From assembly GCA_002373995.1 (NCBI GenBank), contig DFLB01000008.1:88042-151234 (forward strand): a stretch of 63,193 nucleotides of DNA, given 5' to 3'. Origin of the DNA: Bacteroidales bacterium UBA3630. Its GTDB lineage: Bacteria; Bacteroidota; Bacteroidia; Bacteroidales; P3. Below, piece after piece: positions 41,187 to 49,851 of the stretch; positions within the stretch are counted from its first letter, which is position 1; each line of letters begins with the position of its first letter. The translations under genes were made by a program, and so were the position numbers. The notes beneath the pieces are model-generated. The model did no database searches, was not told where the DNA came from, and worked only from the letters and a program-made list of their open reading frames with translations.

Positions 41187-42060
41187 TGCAGAGGGTGGTG
41201 AGTTTGTTGGTGAGAGTTTTGCTGGCTTTGACGAGTGGCAGTCGCAGGGTGCCGGTGATGTGGCCTTGTATTTCGAGGAGTGCTTTGATGCCGGTGGGGT
41301 TGCCTTCTTCAAAGATGGCGTTGATGAAGGGTAGCATGAGGTTGTGCAGGGGAAGGGCTTTTTTGAGGTCGCCTTTGCTGGCATAGCGAACCATTTGGCT
41401 CATTTGTTGTGGCAGTGCGTTGGCGATGACGGATATGACGCCGTCGGCGCCGAGGGTGAGGAGGGGGTAGGTGAGTGCGTCGTCGCCGCTGATGACGCGG
41501 AAGCCTGCGGGCCGGTTGCGTAGTATTTCCATGATTTGTGCCATATTGCCGCTGGCCTCCTTTATGCCGATGATGTTGGGACATTCGTTGGCGAGGGAGA
41601 GGGTTGTTTCGGCGGTGAGGTTGACACCGGTGCGTCCCGGAACGTTGTAGATGACGACGGGTACGGGTGATGCTTCGGAGACGGCGCGGTAGTGGGCTGC
41701 GAGGCCGCGCTGGTTGGGTTTGTTGTAGAAGGGAGTGACGCTGAGCAGGCCGCTGATGCCGTCGAAGTTGGTGCGGGCTATGGTGTCAATAAGGTGCTGC
41801 GTGTTGTTGCCGCCGAGACCGAGCATGATGGGAAGGCGTCCGCTGACGGTTTCGATGATGAATTCCTGCACGGCGGAGCGTTCGCTATCGGTCATGGTGG
41901 CGGCTTCGCTGGTGGTACCGAGGGCGACGATGTAGTCGACGCCTGAGGTTATGATGTGTTCGATGAGTGCTTCGAGCTTGGTAAAGTCGACGGTTTCCGG
42001 TTGTTTGCGGAAGGGGGTGACGAGGGCTACTCCGGTGCCCGAAAATAGGGGTGTTTTCAT
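41164..42060 (-). CDS. dapA: 4-hydroxy-tetrahydrodipicolinate synthase
   Basis: The 298-residue barrel aldolase condenses pyruvate with aspartate semialdehyde for lysine and diaminopimelate synthesis. Marks are ALGTTSEAATMTDSER (substrate loop), VVIYNVPGRTGVNL (catalytic Tyr) and IIGIKEASGNM with the Schiff-base lysine. Length is standard. Its start overlaps the DUF6913 stop by 4 nt and its end overlaps the polyprenyl synthetase by 23 nt. Confidence 0.96.
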   Translation of the reverse strand: MKTPLFSGTGVALVTPFRKQPETVDFTKLEALIEHIITSGVDYIVALGTTSEAATMTDSERSAVQEFIIETVSGRLPIMLGLGGNNTQHLIDTIARTNFDGISGLLSVTPFYNKPNQRGLAAHYRAVSEASPVPVVIYNVPGRTGVNLTAETTLSLANECPNIIGIKEASGNMAQIMEILRNRPAGFRVISGDDALTYPLLTLGADGVISVIANALPQQMSQMVRYASKGDLKKALPLHNLMLPFINAIFEEGNPTGIKALLEIQGHITGTLRLPLVKASKTLTNKLTTLCNELRNQA

Positions 42061-42599
42061 TTTTTTATCATGCTAAGGTATTCGATGACATTGTTGAAGA
42101 ATCCTTTGAGTTCGACTTGCCCGTCGCCGCGAATGATGAGGTCGAAGACTTCGGTGGGGTCTTCGGAGGGGGTAGCATAGACGACTTTGAGGCTGGCGTT
42201 GGTGCTGAGGGCGATGTATTGTGAGAAGAAGTTTTCTTCGCCGATGGTGTCGATGAGCAGGTCGTAGTGTTTCTCGGTGAAGGGCCGGATGGATTCGTGG
42301 TTGGGTAGACCCCAGAAGTTGAAGTCGGTTTTTGTCCGCACGATGTGGGTGGCCTGGTGGGTGATGACGAAGTCTATCTCCTGATCTTTTTGCAAGAGGG
42401 CTATGATGTTGACGGTTTTGCCCTGGTTCTCCATCACTTTGGCGAAGTGATGGAGGATGTTCCAGTTCTGTTCGTCGACGAGGCGGCAGATGACACCGAT
42501 GCTTTTTACTTCCTCGATGTTGTCAATTTTCTTCTCACGTGGTGCGGCCTTGAGGTCGCGAATGATCCGCTTGAGGTGTATTTGCTTGATGAAGTCCAT
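42057..42599 (-). CDS. DUF6913 protein
   Basis: The 180-residue soluble protein has no known function. It shows alternating alpha/beta composition (IGVICRLVDEQNWNILHHFAKVME, YDLLIDTIGEENFFSQYIALS) that resembles a Rossmann-like fold. Bacteroidetes relatives sit beside dapA and rnhB, as here. It is coupled to dapA by a 4-nt overlap. Confidence 0.75.
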   Translation of the reverse strand: MDFIKQIHLKRIIRDLKAAPREKKIDNIEEVKSIGVICRLVDEQNWNILHHFAKVMENQGKTVNIIALLQKDQEIDFVITHQATHIVRTKTDFNFWGLPNHESIRPFTEKHYDLLIDTIGEENFFSQYIALSTNASLKVVYATPSEDPTEVFDLIIRGDGQVELKGFFNNVIEYLSMIKK

Positions 42600-42605
42600 T
42601 TTCTT

Positions 42606-43250
42606 TTATTCAAATAGGGTGTGTTGTCGATACAAGGTGAAACTGTGGCGGTGGTAGGGACTGACGCCGTACTGTTCAATGGCTTGATAGTGTTCGGCGG
42701 TAGGGTAGCCTTTGTTGCGGTCCCATCCGTAGACGGGATATTCGGAGTGGAGTTGATCCATAATCTGGTCACGGTGCGTTTTGGCAAGGATGCTGGCGGC
42801 GGCGATGGGCATCATTTTGGCGTCGCCCTTGACGATGCACTGGTAGGGAAGGAGTGTCTCGTTGTAGAAACGGTTGCCGTCAATGAGTAGAAATTCAGGG
42901 AGGAGAGCATCTGGGTTGTTGTGCTGACAGATTACGCCAGGCAGTTGTTCCCCCAATAGTGCTTTGACGGCCAGGCACATGGCGTGGGTGGAGGCGTGGA
43001 GGATGTTCAGACGGTCGATGTCTTGAGGGCTGACGGTGGCTACAGCCCAGGCCGTTGCTTGGTGCTCGATCTCGTTACGCAGAGTGTTACGCTGGCGTTC
43101 AGATAGTTGTTTGGAGTCGTTGAGCAGGTTGTTTCGGTAGTCTTCGGGTAGCATGACAGCGGCTGCCACCACTGGTCCGGCCAAGGGGCCACGACCGGCT
43201 TCGTCGCATCCCGCCTCGCGGCGGCCTTTTATCAAATAAGGGGCTAACAT
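42606..43250 (-). CDS. rnhB: ribonuclease HII
   Basis: The 214-residue enzyme removes ribonucleotides from DNA. The N-terminal CDEAGRGPLAGPVVAAAV holds the catalytic Asp-Glu pair, NDSKQLSERQR follows, and the later LIDGN and SILAKTHRDQ elements supply further metal ligands. The long open frame upstream is shadow of the DUF6427 gene; the ATG at 43250 gives the proper N-terminus and overlaps that gene by 7 nt. Confidence 0.95.
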   Translation of the reverse strand: MLAPYLIKGRREAGCDEAGRGPLAGPVVAAAVMLPEDYRNNLLNDSKQLSERQRNTLRNEIEHQATAWAVATVSPQDIDRLNILHASTHAMCLAVKALLGEQLPGVICQHNNPDALLPEFLLIDGNRFYNETLLPYQCIVKGDAKMMPIAAASILAKTHRDQIMDQLHSEYPVYGWDRNKGYPTAEHYQAIEQYGVSPYHRHSFTLYRQHTLFE

Positions 43251-44236
43251 GCTATGGCGGCAATTATGATGAGTATGAGCAGGGTGTCGTATATCCACAG
43301 ACGGCGTTTGCGGTTGCGCAGGCTGGTGGTCGAAGGGGTGCTCCCGAGAAGCAGGAGGGTGGTGCAGAAAGCAAAGGGCACGGCTATAAGCTGCATGGAT
43401 GCAGATTGCACGGGGGCATAGAGTAGGATACACAGGGCTCCAACAAAGAACAGCATGACTGTCGATGCGTTTTTTTGCCATACAACAGGGTGTTCGCCCA
43501 GATGAAGCATGACGTTCAGTAGCCCCCAGAGCATAATAAACAATAGCATGGCGGCTCCGAGTGCTTGCGGAAGGGTAAATGAGCCGAGGGTGACGCTTAT
43601 GTCGCCGAGTCCGTCGGTAATGCTGTCCCACCATTGGGCAAGGTCTCCAGTGATGAAGAGTACAGCCGCCAGAGTTAGATAGGGGGCAATGAAGCCCAGT
43701 AGCATCACGGCCCAGTCTTTCCAGTTGTAGAGACGATAGTTGACGGCCACGAGCAGGTAGCTCAGCATCATGACGGCCGCCGGCAGGTAGAACATCGAGG
43801 CGATGCCTATCAGTGCTGTGGCGCCGCATATTTTTGAGGAAGGGATGGTCAGCAGAGTGCTCCTCAGCATGAGCTGGTTCAGACAGCCTATTAGGGCAAC
43901 CCAGACAATCACCATGGGCGTCAGGGTGGTTGCGCCGGCACCAGCGGCCACGATAAACAGTAGGGTAGGGAGGAGGCTGTTCTGTGACACCAGGCCTACA
44001 CTGGATAGCAAGATATTGAGCATCATGCCTTCGGTAAGTGTCAGCAACATGGCTATCACCACCGCCAGTCGCGGCGTGGGTGCAAGCCACGAACTCAGGA
44101 GGCTGTAGAGCAGAGCGGGATGGTCTCCCGCTGTTATGGCGGGTGGGGACAATAGCGGCCGAAGCCACAGCAGCAGCAACACTGCTATGGTGAGCACCAT
44201 CTGTAGTGCCATGTTCCGTTGGAATATCTTCAGCAT
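43244..44236 (-). CDS. DUF6427 multi-pass membrane protein
   Basis: The 330-residue protein has about ten hydrophobic helices and short loops. Conserved-looking parts are SLLPTLLFIVAAGAG and the late LRNRKRRLWIYDTLLILIIIAA segment. The family is Bacteroidetes-specific and of unknown function, often next to rnhB or membrane-biogenesis genes. It heads the run rnhB-DUF6913-dapA-polyprenyl synthetase-TlpA. Confidence 0.72.
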   Translation of the reverse strand: MLKIFQRNMALQMVLTIAVLLLLWLRPLLSPPAITAGDHPALLYSLLSSWLAPTPRLAVVIAMLLTLTEGMMLNILLSSVGLVSQNSLLPTLLFIVAAGAGATTLTPMVIVWVALIGCLNQLMLRSTLLTIPSSKICGATALIGIASMFYLPAAVMMLSYLLVAVNYRLYNWKDWAVMLLGFIAPYLTLAAVLFITGDLAQWWDSITDGLGDISVTLGSFTLPQALGAAMLLFIMLWGLLNVMLHLGEHPVVWQKNASTVMLFFVGALCILLYAPVQSASMQLIAVPFAFCTTLLLLGSTPSTTSLRNRKRRLWIYDTLLILIIIAAIAC

Positions 44237-44333
44237 ATCTTGACTATCAATCGTTTCTCACAAACGTGAGACTCCATCCAAAGTGCAAATATACGAACAT
44301 TTTTTTAAATGCCGGAAAAGAAAAAACAAAAAA

Positions 44334-44357
44334 AGAGGCAACGCATGCGCTGCCTCT
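44334..44357 (-). terminator. terminator of korAB
   Basis: AGAGGCA pairs with TGCCTCT with an additional inner GCATGC palindrome. On the minus strand it is followed by a run of Ts. It lies 25 nt beyond the korB stop. Confidence 0.8.
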
Positions 44358-44381
44358 CGTTTATCGTTGATGGTTCGATGG

Positions 44382-45410
44382 TCACACTTCCCAGGTGTCG
44401 CCACTGTTCAGCAGGTCGTCCATGCATTTGTATTTGCCAACGTTCATCTGCTCTTCCATCTGCTCTTCGTAGAGCTGGGTGTAGCTGACTTTCTTGACAT
44501 TACGAATAACACCGAGTGCCACGGGCAGGTCGCCGCCCATGTGGGCCAGCATCATGTGAATGCCAGTGTCTTCGGTGTCCTCGTGGTGAACCATGATGTC
44601 GTCAATGGTGACGCCATTCTCGCCAAGGGTGACAACCTCAAGTTGGCGCCCATTGAAGCGCAGACCTTTCTCTTTGTTTTTGCCAAAGAGCATCGGTTTG
44701 CCGTTCTCAAGCACGATGGTGCGATCGTCGCGCACCGCACGGTCTGTGATGGCGGCGTGGGTCTTGTCGTTGAAGATGACGCAGTTCTGCAGCACCTCGA
44801 CCACCGAGCATCCGTCGTGTTTGGCGGCGCGGGTCATGCAGTCGGTCGTCAATTGCGGCACGCAGTCCAGTGTGCGGGCAAAGAAGGTGCCCTGGGCGCC
44901 CATGACGAGCTCGCCCGGGTTGAACGGGTAGTCGATAGTGCCATAGGGCGACGTCTTGGTGATTTGGCCGAACTTCGTCGTCGGACTGTACTGGCCCTTG
45001 GTGAGACCGTAGATCTCGTTGTTGAAGATGGTGATGTTCAGGTCCTGGTTGCGGCGCACAGCGTGAATCAGGTGGTTGCCGCCGATGGCCATCGAATCGC
45101 CGTCACCCATGTTCACCCACACGCTCAGGGCGGGGTTGGCCAGTTTGACACCGGTGGCTATGGCGCAGGCGCGACCGTGAATTGAGTGAAAACCGTAGGT
45201 GTCCACATAGTAGGGAATTCGGCTGGAACAACCGATACCGCTCACCATGCAGACGTTCTCCTTCTTATAGCCCGTCTTGGGGAAGGTGGCCAGCAGGGCG
45301 GCAAGGATGGCGTGGTCGCCACACCCCGGACACCATTTGACCATCTGGTCGCTCTGGAAATCGGCCTTCGTATATTCTTTATCCGCTTTGGGAACAAAAT
45401 GCTTTTCCAT
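44382..45410 (-). CDS. korB: 2-oxoacid:ferredoxin oxidoreductase, beta subunit
   Basis: The 342-residue thiamine-diphosphate subunit carries KWCPGCGDHAIL (iron-sulfur/TPP-domain start), the TPP motif VNMGDGDSMAIGGNHL and TIFNNEIYGLTKGQYSPT. With KorA it oxidises 2-oxoglutarate (or a related oxoacid) and CoA to acyl-CoA, CO2 and reduced ferredoxin in anaerobic metabolism. The gene is 54 nt downstream of korA; the gap contains a 19-nt tandem duplicate. Substrate specificity is inferred from the two-subunit arrangement. Confidence 0.92.
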   Translation of the reverse strand: MEKHFVPKADKEYTKADFQSDQMVKWCPGCGDHAILAALLATFPKTGYKKENVCMVSGIGCSSRIPYYVDTYGFHSIHGRACAIATGVKLANPALSVWVNMGDGDSMAIGGNHLIHAVRRNQDLNITIFNNEIYGLTKGQYSPTTKFGQITKTSPYGTIDYPFNPGELVMGAQGTFFARTLDCVPQLTTDCMTRAAKHDGCSVVEVLQNCVIFNDKTHAAITDRAVRDDRTIVLENGKPMLFGKNKEKGLRFNGRQLEVVTLGENGVTIDDIMVHHEDTEDTGIHMMLAHMGGDLPVALGVIRNVKKVSYTQLYEEQMEEQMNVGKYKCMDDLLNSGDTWEV

Positions 45411-45427
45411 TGTGTTGTTTTGTTTAT

Positions 45428-45462
45428 GTCCGACGGGTCAGACCGAGTCGGACGGGTCTGAC
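45428..45462. repeat. short tandem repeat in the korA-korB gap (family H)
   Basis: GTCCGACGGGTCAGACCGA is followed by GTCGGACGGGTCTGACAA, two near-identical halves with internal dyad symmetry. Confidence 0.7.
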
Positions 45463-45464
45463 AA

Positions 45465-47309
45465 TTATTTGTTTTCAAGGAGTCTGTTAAACTCGGCTTT
45501 CAACTCGCCAACCTCGAAGGGCAGGCCCATCACCTTGTTGTACTGGGTCATCGGGCACTCCGGGAACTTGGTGCGCAGGTAGCCGGCAAACTGGCCGTTG
45601 TTCAGTTCGCAGACCACAATCTTCTTGTATTTGCGCAGTATGTCGCCGGTGTTTTTCGGCAGCGGGCAGATGTAGTTGAAGTGGGTATATGCCACCTTCT
45701 TGCCTTCCTTGTTCATCTCTTCCACGGCAAGGGTCAGCGCACCGCTGGTGCCTCCCCAACCCACCACGAGCAATTCGGCATCTTTGGCGCCAGTCACTTC
45801 CTGGTCGGGAATGTAGTTGGCCACGCGATCCACCTTCTCCTGGCGGTTCTTGGTCATCAGGGCGTGGTTCTCGGGATCGGTGCTCAACGGACCGTCGGGG
45901 CACTTCTCAAGGCCGCCCACGCGATGACTCAACCCTTCCATGCCGGGCAACGCCCACTCGCGGGCATAGGTCACCTCGTCGCGGCGGAACGGACGGTAGT
46001 CGGGATCGTTGGGCTTGGCCAGACGCGGTTTGATTTCAGGCATGTCTTTCATGCTCGGTATGCGGAACAGCTGGCTGCCGTTGCCCAGATAACCGTCGGT
46101 CAGCAGTATGACGGGGGTCATATGCTCCAAGGCAATCTTGGCGGCATTGAAGGCCCAATAGAAACAGTTGGCCGAACTCGATGCGGCAACCACCACCAGC
46201 GGAGCCTCGCCGTTGCGCCCATAAAGGGCCTGGTTCAAGTCGCTCTGCTCGGTCTTCGTGGGAAGACCCGTCGAGGGACCGCCACGCTGCACGTCAACCA
46301 CCACCAGCGGCAACTCAGTCATCACAGCCAACCCCAAGGCCTCGCTCTTCAGCGACAGACCGGGACCCGACGTCGAGGTGCACGCCAGCGCACCGGCATA
46401 CGAGGCACCAATGGCACTGCAGATACCGGCAATCTCGTCTTCCGCCTGGAACACGCGGGCACCCAGGCTCTTATGCTTCGCTAACTCCACCATCACGTCC
46501 GTGGCGGGAGTGATCGGGTAGGAACCCAGGAACAACCGGCGGCCGCTCTTCTCGCTCGCAGCCAGCAGACCCCACGCCGTGGCCACATTACCCGTAATGT
46601 TGCGGTAGCGGCCCTTCTCCATCTGGTCGGCCTGGGCAACCTCGAAGATGTGCGAGTGCATCACCTCCAGCTTGTCGGCATATTCATATCCCTCCGTCAA
46701 CACAGCCTTGTTCAGGTCCACAACCTGCGGCTTCTTGGCAAACTTCCGCTCCAAGTAGGCAAAGGTATGATCCAACGTCTTGTGCGTGCTGTAGAAGATA
46801 ATGCCCAGAGCGAACATATTGCGGCTCTTGTCGGCAGTCTTCTTGTCCACGCCCTTCTCCTCGCCAATCTTCTCCGTAAACGAGGTAATCGGCGCCTTGA
46901 TGATGGTGTAGGCTCGCTCCAACTCGTCGGTGAAGGGGTTCTCCTTGTAGCCGGCCTTCTCCAGCGCCTCGTCCGTGAAGGTGTCTATGTCCACTATGAC
47001 CGTGGCACCCTTCTTGGCCCACTTCAACTGCGACTTGAAGGCGGCTGGGTTCATCGCCACCAGTATGTCGCACTTGTCACCGCTGCTGTAGATATGGTTG
47101 CCCACATGCACCTGATACCCGCTCACGCCGGCAACCGTGTTGTGCGGCGCGCGTATCTCGGCCGGATAGTCGGGAAATGTGGCAATATCATTGCCGGTCA
47201 ATGCCGATGCATCGGAGAACAACGTGCCGCTAAGCTGCATGCCGTCGCCCGAGTCGCCAGCAAATCGGACCACCAGGTCCTCTCTATTAACAATCTGATT
47301 TTCTGACAT
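45465..47309 (-). CDS. korA: 2-oxoacid:ferredoxin oxidoreductase, alpha (gamma-alpha fused) subunit
   Basis: The 614-residue protein combines an N-terminal gamma domain (VVRFAGDSGDGMQLSGTLF, NTVAGVSGYQV) and the pyrimidine-binding alpha domain (GSYPITPATDVMVELAK, TSTSGPGLSLKSEALGLA, VVDVQRGGPSTGLPTKTEQSDL). This fused layout is typical of KorA in anaerobic Bacteroidetes. The frame is open to 47363, but the promoter at 47353-47384 supports the ATG at 47309. Confidence 0.93.
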   Translation of the reverse strand: MSENQIVNREDLVVRFAGDSGDGMQLSGTLFSDASALTGNDIATFPDYPAEIRAPHNTVAGVSGYQVHVGNHIYSSGDKCDILVAMNPAAFKSQLKWAKKGATVIVDIDTFTDEALEKAGYKENPFTDELERAYTIIKAPITSFTEKIGEEKGVDKKTADKSRNMFALGIIFYSTHKTLDHTFAYLERKFAKKPQVVDLNKAVLTEGYEYADKLEVMHSHIFEVAQADQMEKGRYRNITGNVATAWGLLAASEKSGRRLFLGSYPITPATDVMVELAKHKSLGARVFQAEDEIAGICSAIGASYAGALACTSTSGPGLSLKSEALGLAVMTELPLVVVDVQRGGPSTGLPTKTEQSDLNQALYGRNGEAPLVVVAASSSANCFYWAFNAAKIALEHMTPVILLTDGYLGNGSQLFRIPSMKDMPEIKPRLAKPNDPDYRPFRRDEVTYAREWALPGMEGLSHRVGGLEKCPDGPLSTDPENHALMTKNRQEKVDRVANYIPDQEVTGAKDAELLVVGWGGTSGALTLAVEEMNKEGKKVAYTHFNYICPLPKNTGDILRKYKKIVVCELNNGQFAGYLRTKFPECPMTQYNKVMGLPFEVGELKAEFNRLLENK

Positions 47310-47352
47310 GTTACTATGTTTATTGTTTCTGTTTTCTCGTTTTTTGACCGTG

Positions 47353-47384
47353 CAAATGTACAAAATAAAACTAACCCCACCAAA
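47353..47384 (-). promoter_or_regulatory. -33/-7 promoter of korAB
   Basis: On the minus strand, TTTG (47381-47384), 20 nt, TACATTTG (47353-47360). The -7 box is 44 nt upstream of the korA ATG. Confidence 0.7.
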
Positions 47385-47430
47385 TTATTTTATCCACCCC
47401 CGCCGGTTGATTACTCCTCTCCCTATGCTC

Positions 47431-47485
47431 TTCCTAAGCATATCCTAAGCTCATCCTAAGCATATCCTAAGCATATCCAAGGCAC
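47431..47485. repeat. 12-nt period array, family E copy 3
   Basis: Five units based on CCTAAGCATAT lie 71 nt upstream of the korA -7 box in the divergent gap before guaD. Confidence 0.85.
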
Positions 47486-47534
47486 CCATCTGCCGCCGGC
47501 AAACTTTCCTTCACCGTAAATACAAAAAAAACAC

Positions 47535-47542
47535 TATCTTTG
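47535..47542 (+). promoter_or_regulatory. -7 box upstream of guaD
   Basis: TATCTTTG lies 100 nt before the ATG. The intervening leader is GC-rich with a CCCCTTTCGGGTG hairpin. No TTTG lies at the expected -33 distance. Confidence 0.6.
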
Positions 47543-47642
47543 CCCTCTGTAACCACCACCCCGCGCACCCCGGAACGCCTTGTGCTTCACCCCCTTTCGG
47601 GTGTCTCGCAGCCCTCCGCGCGGCAACAAAACGCTCTAAACA

Positions 47643-48119
47643 ATGGACCCCAATCAAGATAAAGAATTCATGCGCCGCGCCATCGCGCTGGCCAGCGAAA
47701 GCGTCAGTCTCGGCGGCGGCCCCTTCGGTGCTGTCATCGTCAAAGACGGCGTCATCGTCGCCGAAGGCTCCAACAGCGTCACCATCCTCAACGACCCCAC
47801 GGCCCACGCCGAAGTCTCCGCCATCCGCGAAGCCTGCCGCCGCCTCGGCACCTTTCACCTCTCCAGCTGCACCATCTACACCTCCTGCGAGCCCTGCCCC
47901 ATGTGCCTCGGCGCCATCTATTGGGCCGGCATCAAGCAGATCTTCTACGGCAACACCCGCCGCGACGCCGCTGCCATCAACTTCGCCGACGACTTCATCT
48001 ACGAGGAGCTGGAGCGCCCCCTCGACCGTCGCCGCCTCCCCATCCGCCCACTCCTGCGCGACGAGGCGCAGCAAAGCTTCCGCCTCTGGCAGCAAAAAAC
48101 CGACCGTGTCGAATATTAA
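47643..48119 (+). CDS. guaD: guanine deaminase-type nucleoside deaminase
   Basis: The 158-residue cytidine-deaminase-fold enzyme has zinc ligands in HAEVSAIR (about residue 58) and SCEPCPMCLGAIYWAG (about 88-103). YWAG followed by a C-terminal arm ending in an aromatic matches Bacillus-type guanine deaminase (156 residues) better than tRNA adenosine deaminase. It would convert guanine to xanthine in purine salvage. It converges on the Dus gene with a 9-nt gap. Confidence 0.82.
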   Translation: MDPNQDKEFMRRAIALASESVSLGGGPFGAVIVKDGVIVAEGSNSVTILNDPTAHAEVSAIREACRRLGTFHLSSCTIYTSCEPCPMCLGAIYWAGIKQIFYGNTRRDAAAINFADDFIYEELERPLDRRRLPIRPLLRDEAQQSFRLWQQKTDRVEY

Positions 48120-48128
48120 TCGCCACCC

Positions 48129-49067
48129 CTACACATTGACGGCAGCCACCGCCTCCCTGTACCGCCTCATCGTGCCGGCCTTCATGATGGCCTTCTTCTC
48201 CTTCTGCGGTATGTCTATGTATTCCCAGAACGCATGCAACCGCGCCAGCATCTGGCTCTCGCCGCAAAGGTTCCCCTCGGCATATCGGTAAACCCTCTCG
48301 TGCATCTCCCTCACAATGTCGGCTTTGTCCCGTGCGGTGCCGCTTGCGGCGCCCTGCTCCCTTGTCGTCCACGGCCGTGCCAGCAACCCCCTCCCTATCA
48401 TAACACCTTTTATTTTATTGTCGTCAACCGCGTCACCCCCGTTTCCTACTTTCCACTTCCCATTTTCCACTTGCACGATGTCGCCGTTGTATACCATCGG
48501 ATGCCTGCATGCCTCTTGGAATCGCGCAAACGCCTCCATGTCCGCCACCCCCTTGTACTGCTGCCGTCCCAACCTCGGATGCAGCGTGACGTGCACCAAT
48601 GGCATCTCGTTGATGATCGGCATGGCCCTCAGCCCCTCCTCGATGTTCTCCCATCCCAGCCGCATCTTCACCGAGAAGGCCACTTCCTTCCTCCGCAGCA
48701 TCTCTCTTTGTATTTCTTCTATCTTGTCTGGATGCTGCAGCAGTCCGCTTCCACGACTCGCACGCACCTGCATCGGGAACGGGCACCCCATGTTGAGGTC
48801 TATGCGCCGCCAACCCTGCCCTTGCAGCGCGTCGCACAGCCGTGCAAACTCTTCCGCATCCCGCGCAATCACCTGCGGCACCGTCGGCACCCCGCTGTTG
48901 CGCCCCGGGTTGGTATCCCTCAAATCCTTCCTCCTCACCTCGCCCTTCTCCATCCTCACAAACGGCGTATAATACTCGTCCACCCCGCCCACGCACTCCC
49001 AGTGCGCCCTCCGGTAGACGGCATCTGTATAGCCCTGCAGCGGCGCGAAAGCAATGTACATGCCCAT
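48129..49067 (-). CDS. tRNA-dihydrouridine synthase family protein
   Basis: The 312-residue FMN barrel enzyme begins YIAFAPLQGYTDAVYRRAH, then RIDLNMGCPFPMQVRASRGSGLL, FSVKMRLGWEN, VHVTLHPRLGRQQYKG and GVMIGRGLLARPW, all Dus landmarks. The usual catalytic Cys region reads NMGCPFPM, consistent with Dus. It reduces uridines in tRNA D-loops. Two low-complexity inserts (VENGKWKVGNGGDAVDD and TREQGAASGTARD) are encoded by short-repeat DNA. The start overlaps the head-GIN gene stop by one base (TAATG). Confidence 0.85.
   Translation of the reverse strand: MGMYIAFAPLQGYTDAVYRRAHWECVGGVDEYYTPFVRMEKGEVRRKDLRDTNPGRNSGVPTVPQVIARDAEEFARLCDALQGQGWRRIDLNMGCPFPMQVRASRGSGLLQHPDKIEEIQREMLRRKEVAFSVKMRLGWENIEEGLRAMPIINEMPLVHVTLHPRLGRQQYKGVADMEAFARFQEACRHPMVYNGDIVQVENGKWKVGNGGDAVDDNKIKGVMIGRGLLARPWTTREQGAASGTARDKADIVREMHERVYRYAEGNLCGESQMLARLHAFWEYIDIPQKEKKAIMKAGTMRRYREAVAAVNV
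48350..48366. repeat. family B remnant inside the Dus gene
   Basis: GCGCCCTGCTCCCTTGTC carries two TGCTCCC-like heptamers and encodes REQGAA, the same peptide flavour as the family B block in the GT84/GH94 gene. Confidence 0.55.
48442..48474. repeat. family C heptamer block inside the Dus gene
   Basis: ACTTTCC, ACTTCCC, ATTTTCC, ACTTGC at 7-nt intervals encode VENGKWKVGN between conserved Dus segments. Confidence 0.7.
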
Positions 49068-49789
49068 TAAAGCACGTCGTGTACGATGCTTGAACTGCCC
49101 GAGGTGCTGCAGTCGGCTGTGAAGGCGGTGCCGGTGAAATGGAGGCTGCTGCTGCCCGAGATGCTGCCCTTGATGGTGCCGTCGCAGTGGATGTAGGCGC
49201 TGCTGGCACCCGAGATGGAGCATTCGCACTGGCCGCAGGTGAGCGAGTAACGGTTCTCTGCAACCTTCTTCTCCAAGTCGCTGGAGCCGGAGAGGTTCAA
49301 GTCAAGTTTACCGACCACGCCTTCGATGGTGGCGTCTGACGCTCCGCTCAGGTCGAGGTCCAGCTCGTCGGCCTCGACGAAGCCGTAGAAGCTTGAGGAA
49401 CCGGACAGTTCAATGTCCACATCGGGTCCGGCGATGACGTATGACGAACGTAATTCGGAGGCGCCGGAGAGCTCCACGCTCCTGAGCGCGGGATTGTAGG
49501 GCAGCACCACCTTCATGTCGCTGTGGCTGACAGTCCACCCTTTGAGGTAAATCTTCAGCTCTCCATCGACTGTCTCCACCCGTACTTTGGACATGATGTT
49601 TTCGCCTGCCGTGACGGTGATTTGGCTCACCTCGTCGCTGACGGTGACATCGAAGGCGTCGCTCACTGTCAGTTCGGTGTAGGTGCCGCTGACGCTGAAC
49701 TCCTGTGTGATGGGGTCGCCGTCACTCTTGGAGCATGCACAGAACATGGTAAGTGCAACCGTCGCGAACAGAATCATATACTTTCTCAT
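49067..49789 (-). CDS. head-GIN/DUF2807 domain lipoprotein
   Basis: The 240-residue lipoprotein (TMFCAC, Cys near residue 17-19) contains right-handed beta-repeat sequence with recurrent LSGASE, LSGSSS, LSGASD and ISGSSS motifs about every 20 residues. This is the putative autotransporter adhesin, head GIN domain (DUF2807), common in Bacteroidetes. It likely forms a beta-solenoid at the cell surface. It is co-transcribed with the Dus gene (1-nt overlap). Confidence 0.85.
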   Translation of the reverse strand: MRKYMILFATVALTMFCACSKSDGDPITQEFSVSGTYTELTVSDAFDVTVSDEVSQITVTAGENIMSKVRVETVDGELKIYLKGWTVSHSDMKVVLPYNPALRSVELSGASELRSSYVIAGPDVDIELSGSSSFYGFVEADELDLDLSGASDATIEGVVGKLDLNLSGSSDLEKKVAENRYSLTCGQCECSISGASSAYIHCDGTIKGSISGSSSLHFTGTAFTADCSTSGSSSIVHDVL

Positions 49790-49851
49790 TTCTATGGTTG
49801 CCTCGGTTATATACCATCGGGCCGTCGGTTCATGGTTTGTTTTTCTTATTG

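Noticed and set aside
42606..44168. Single 520-codon frame covering rnhB and upstream sequence
   Set aside because: Only the last 214 codons resemble RNase HII; the rest is low-complexity shadow of the DUF6427 membrane gene.
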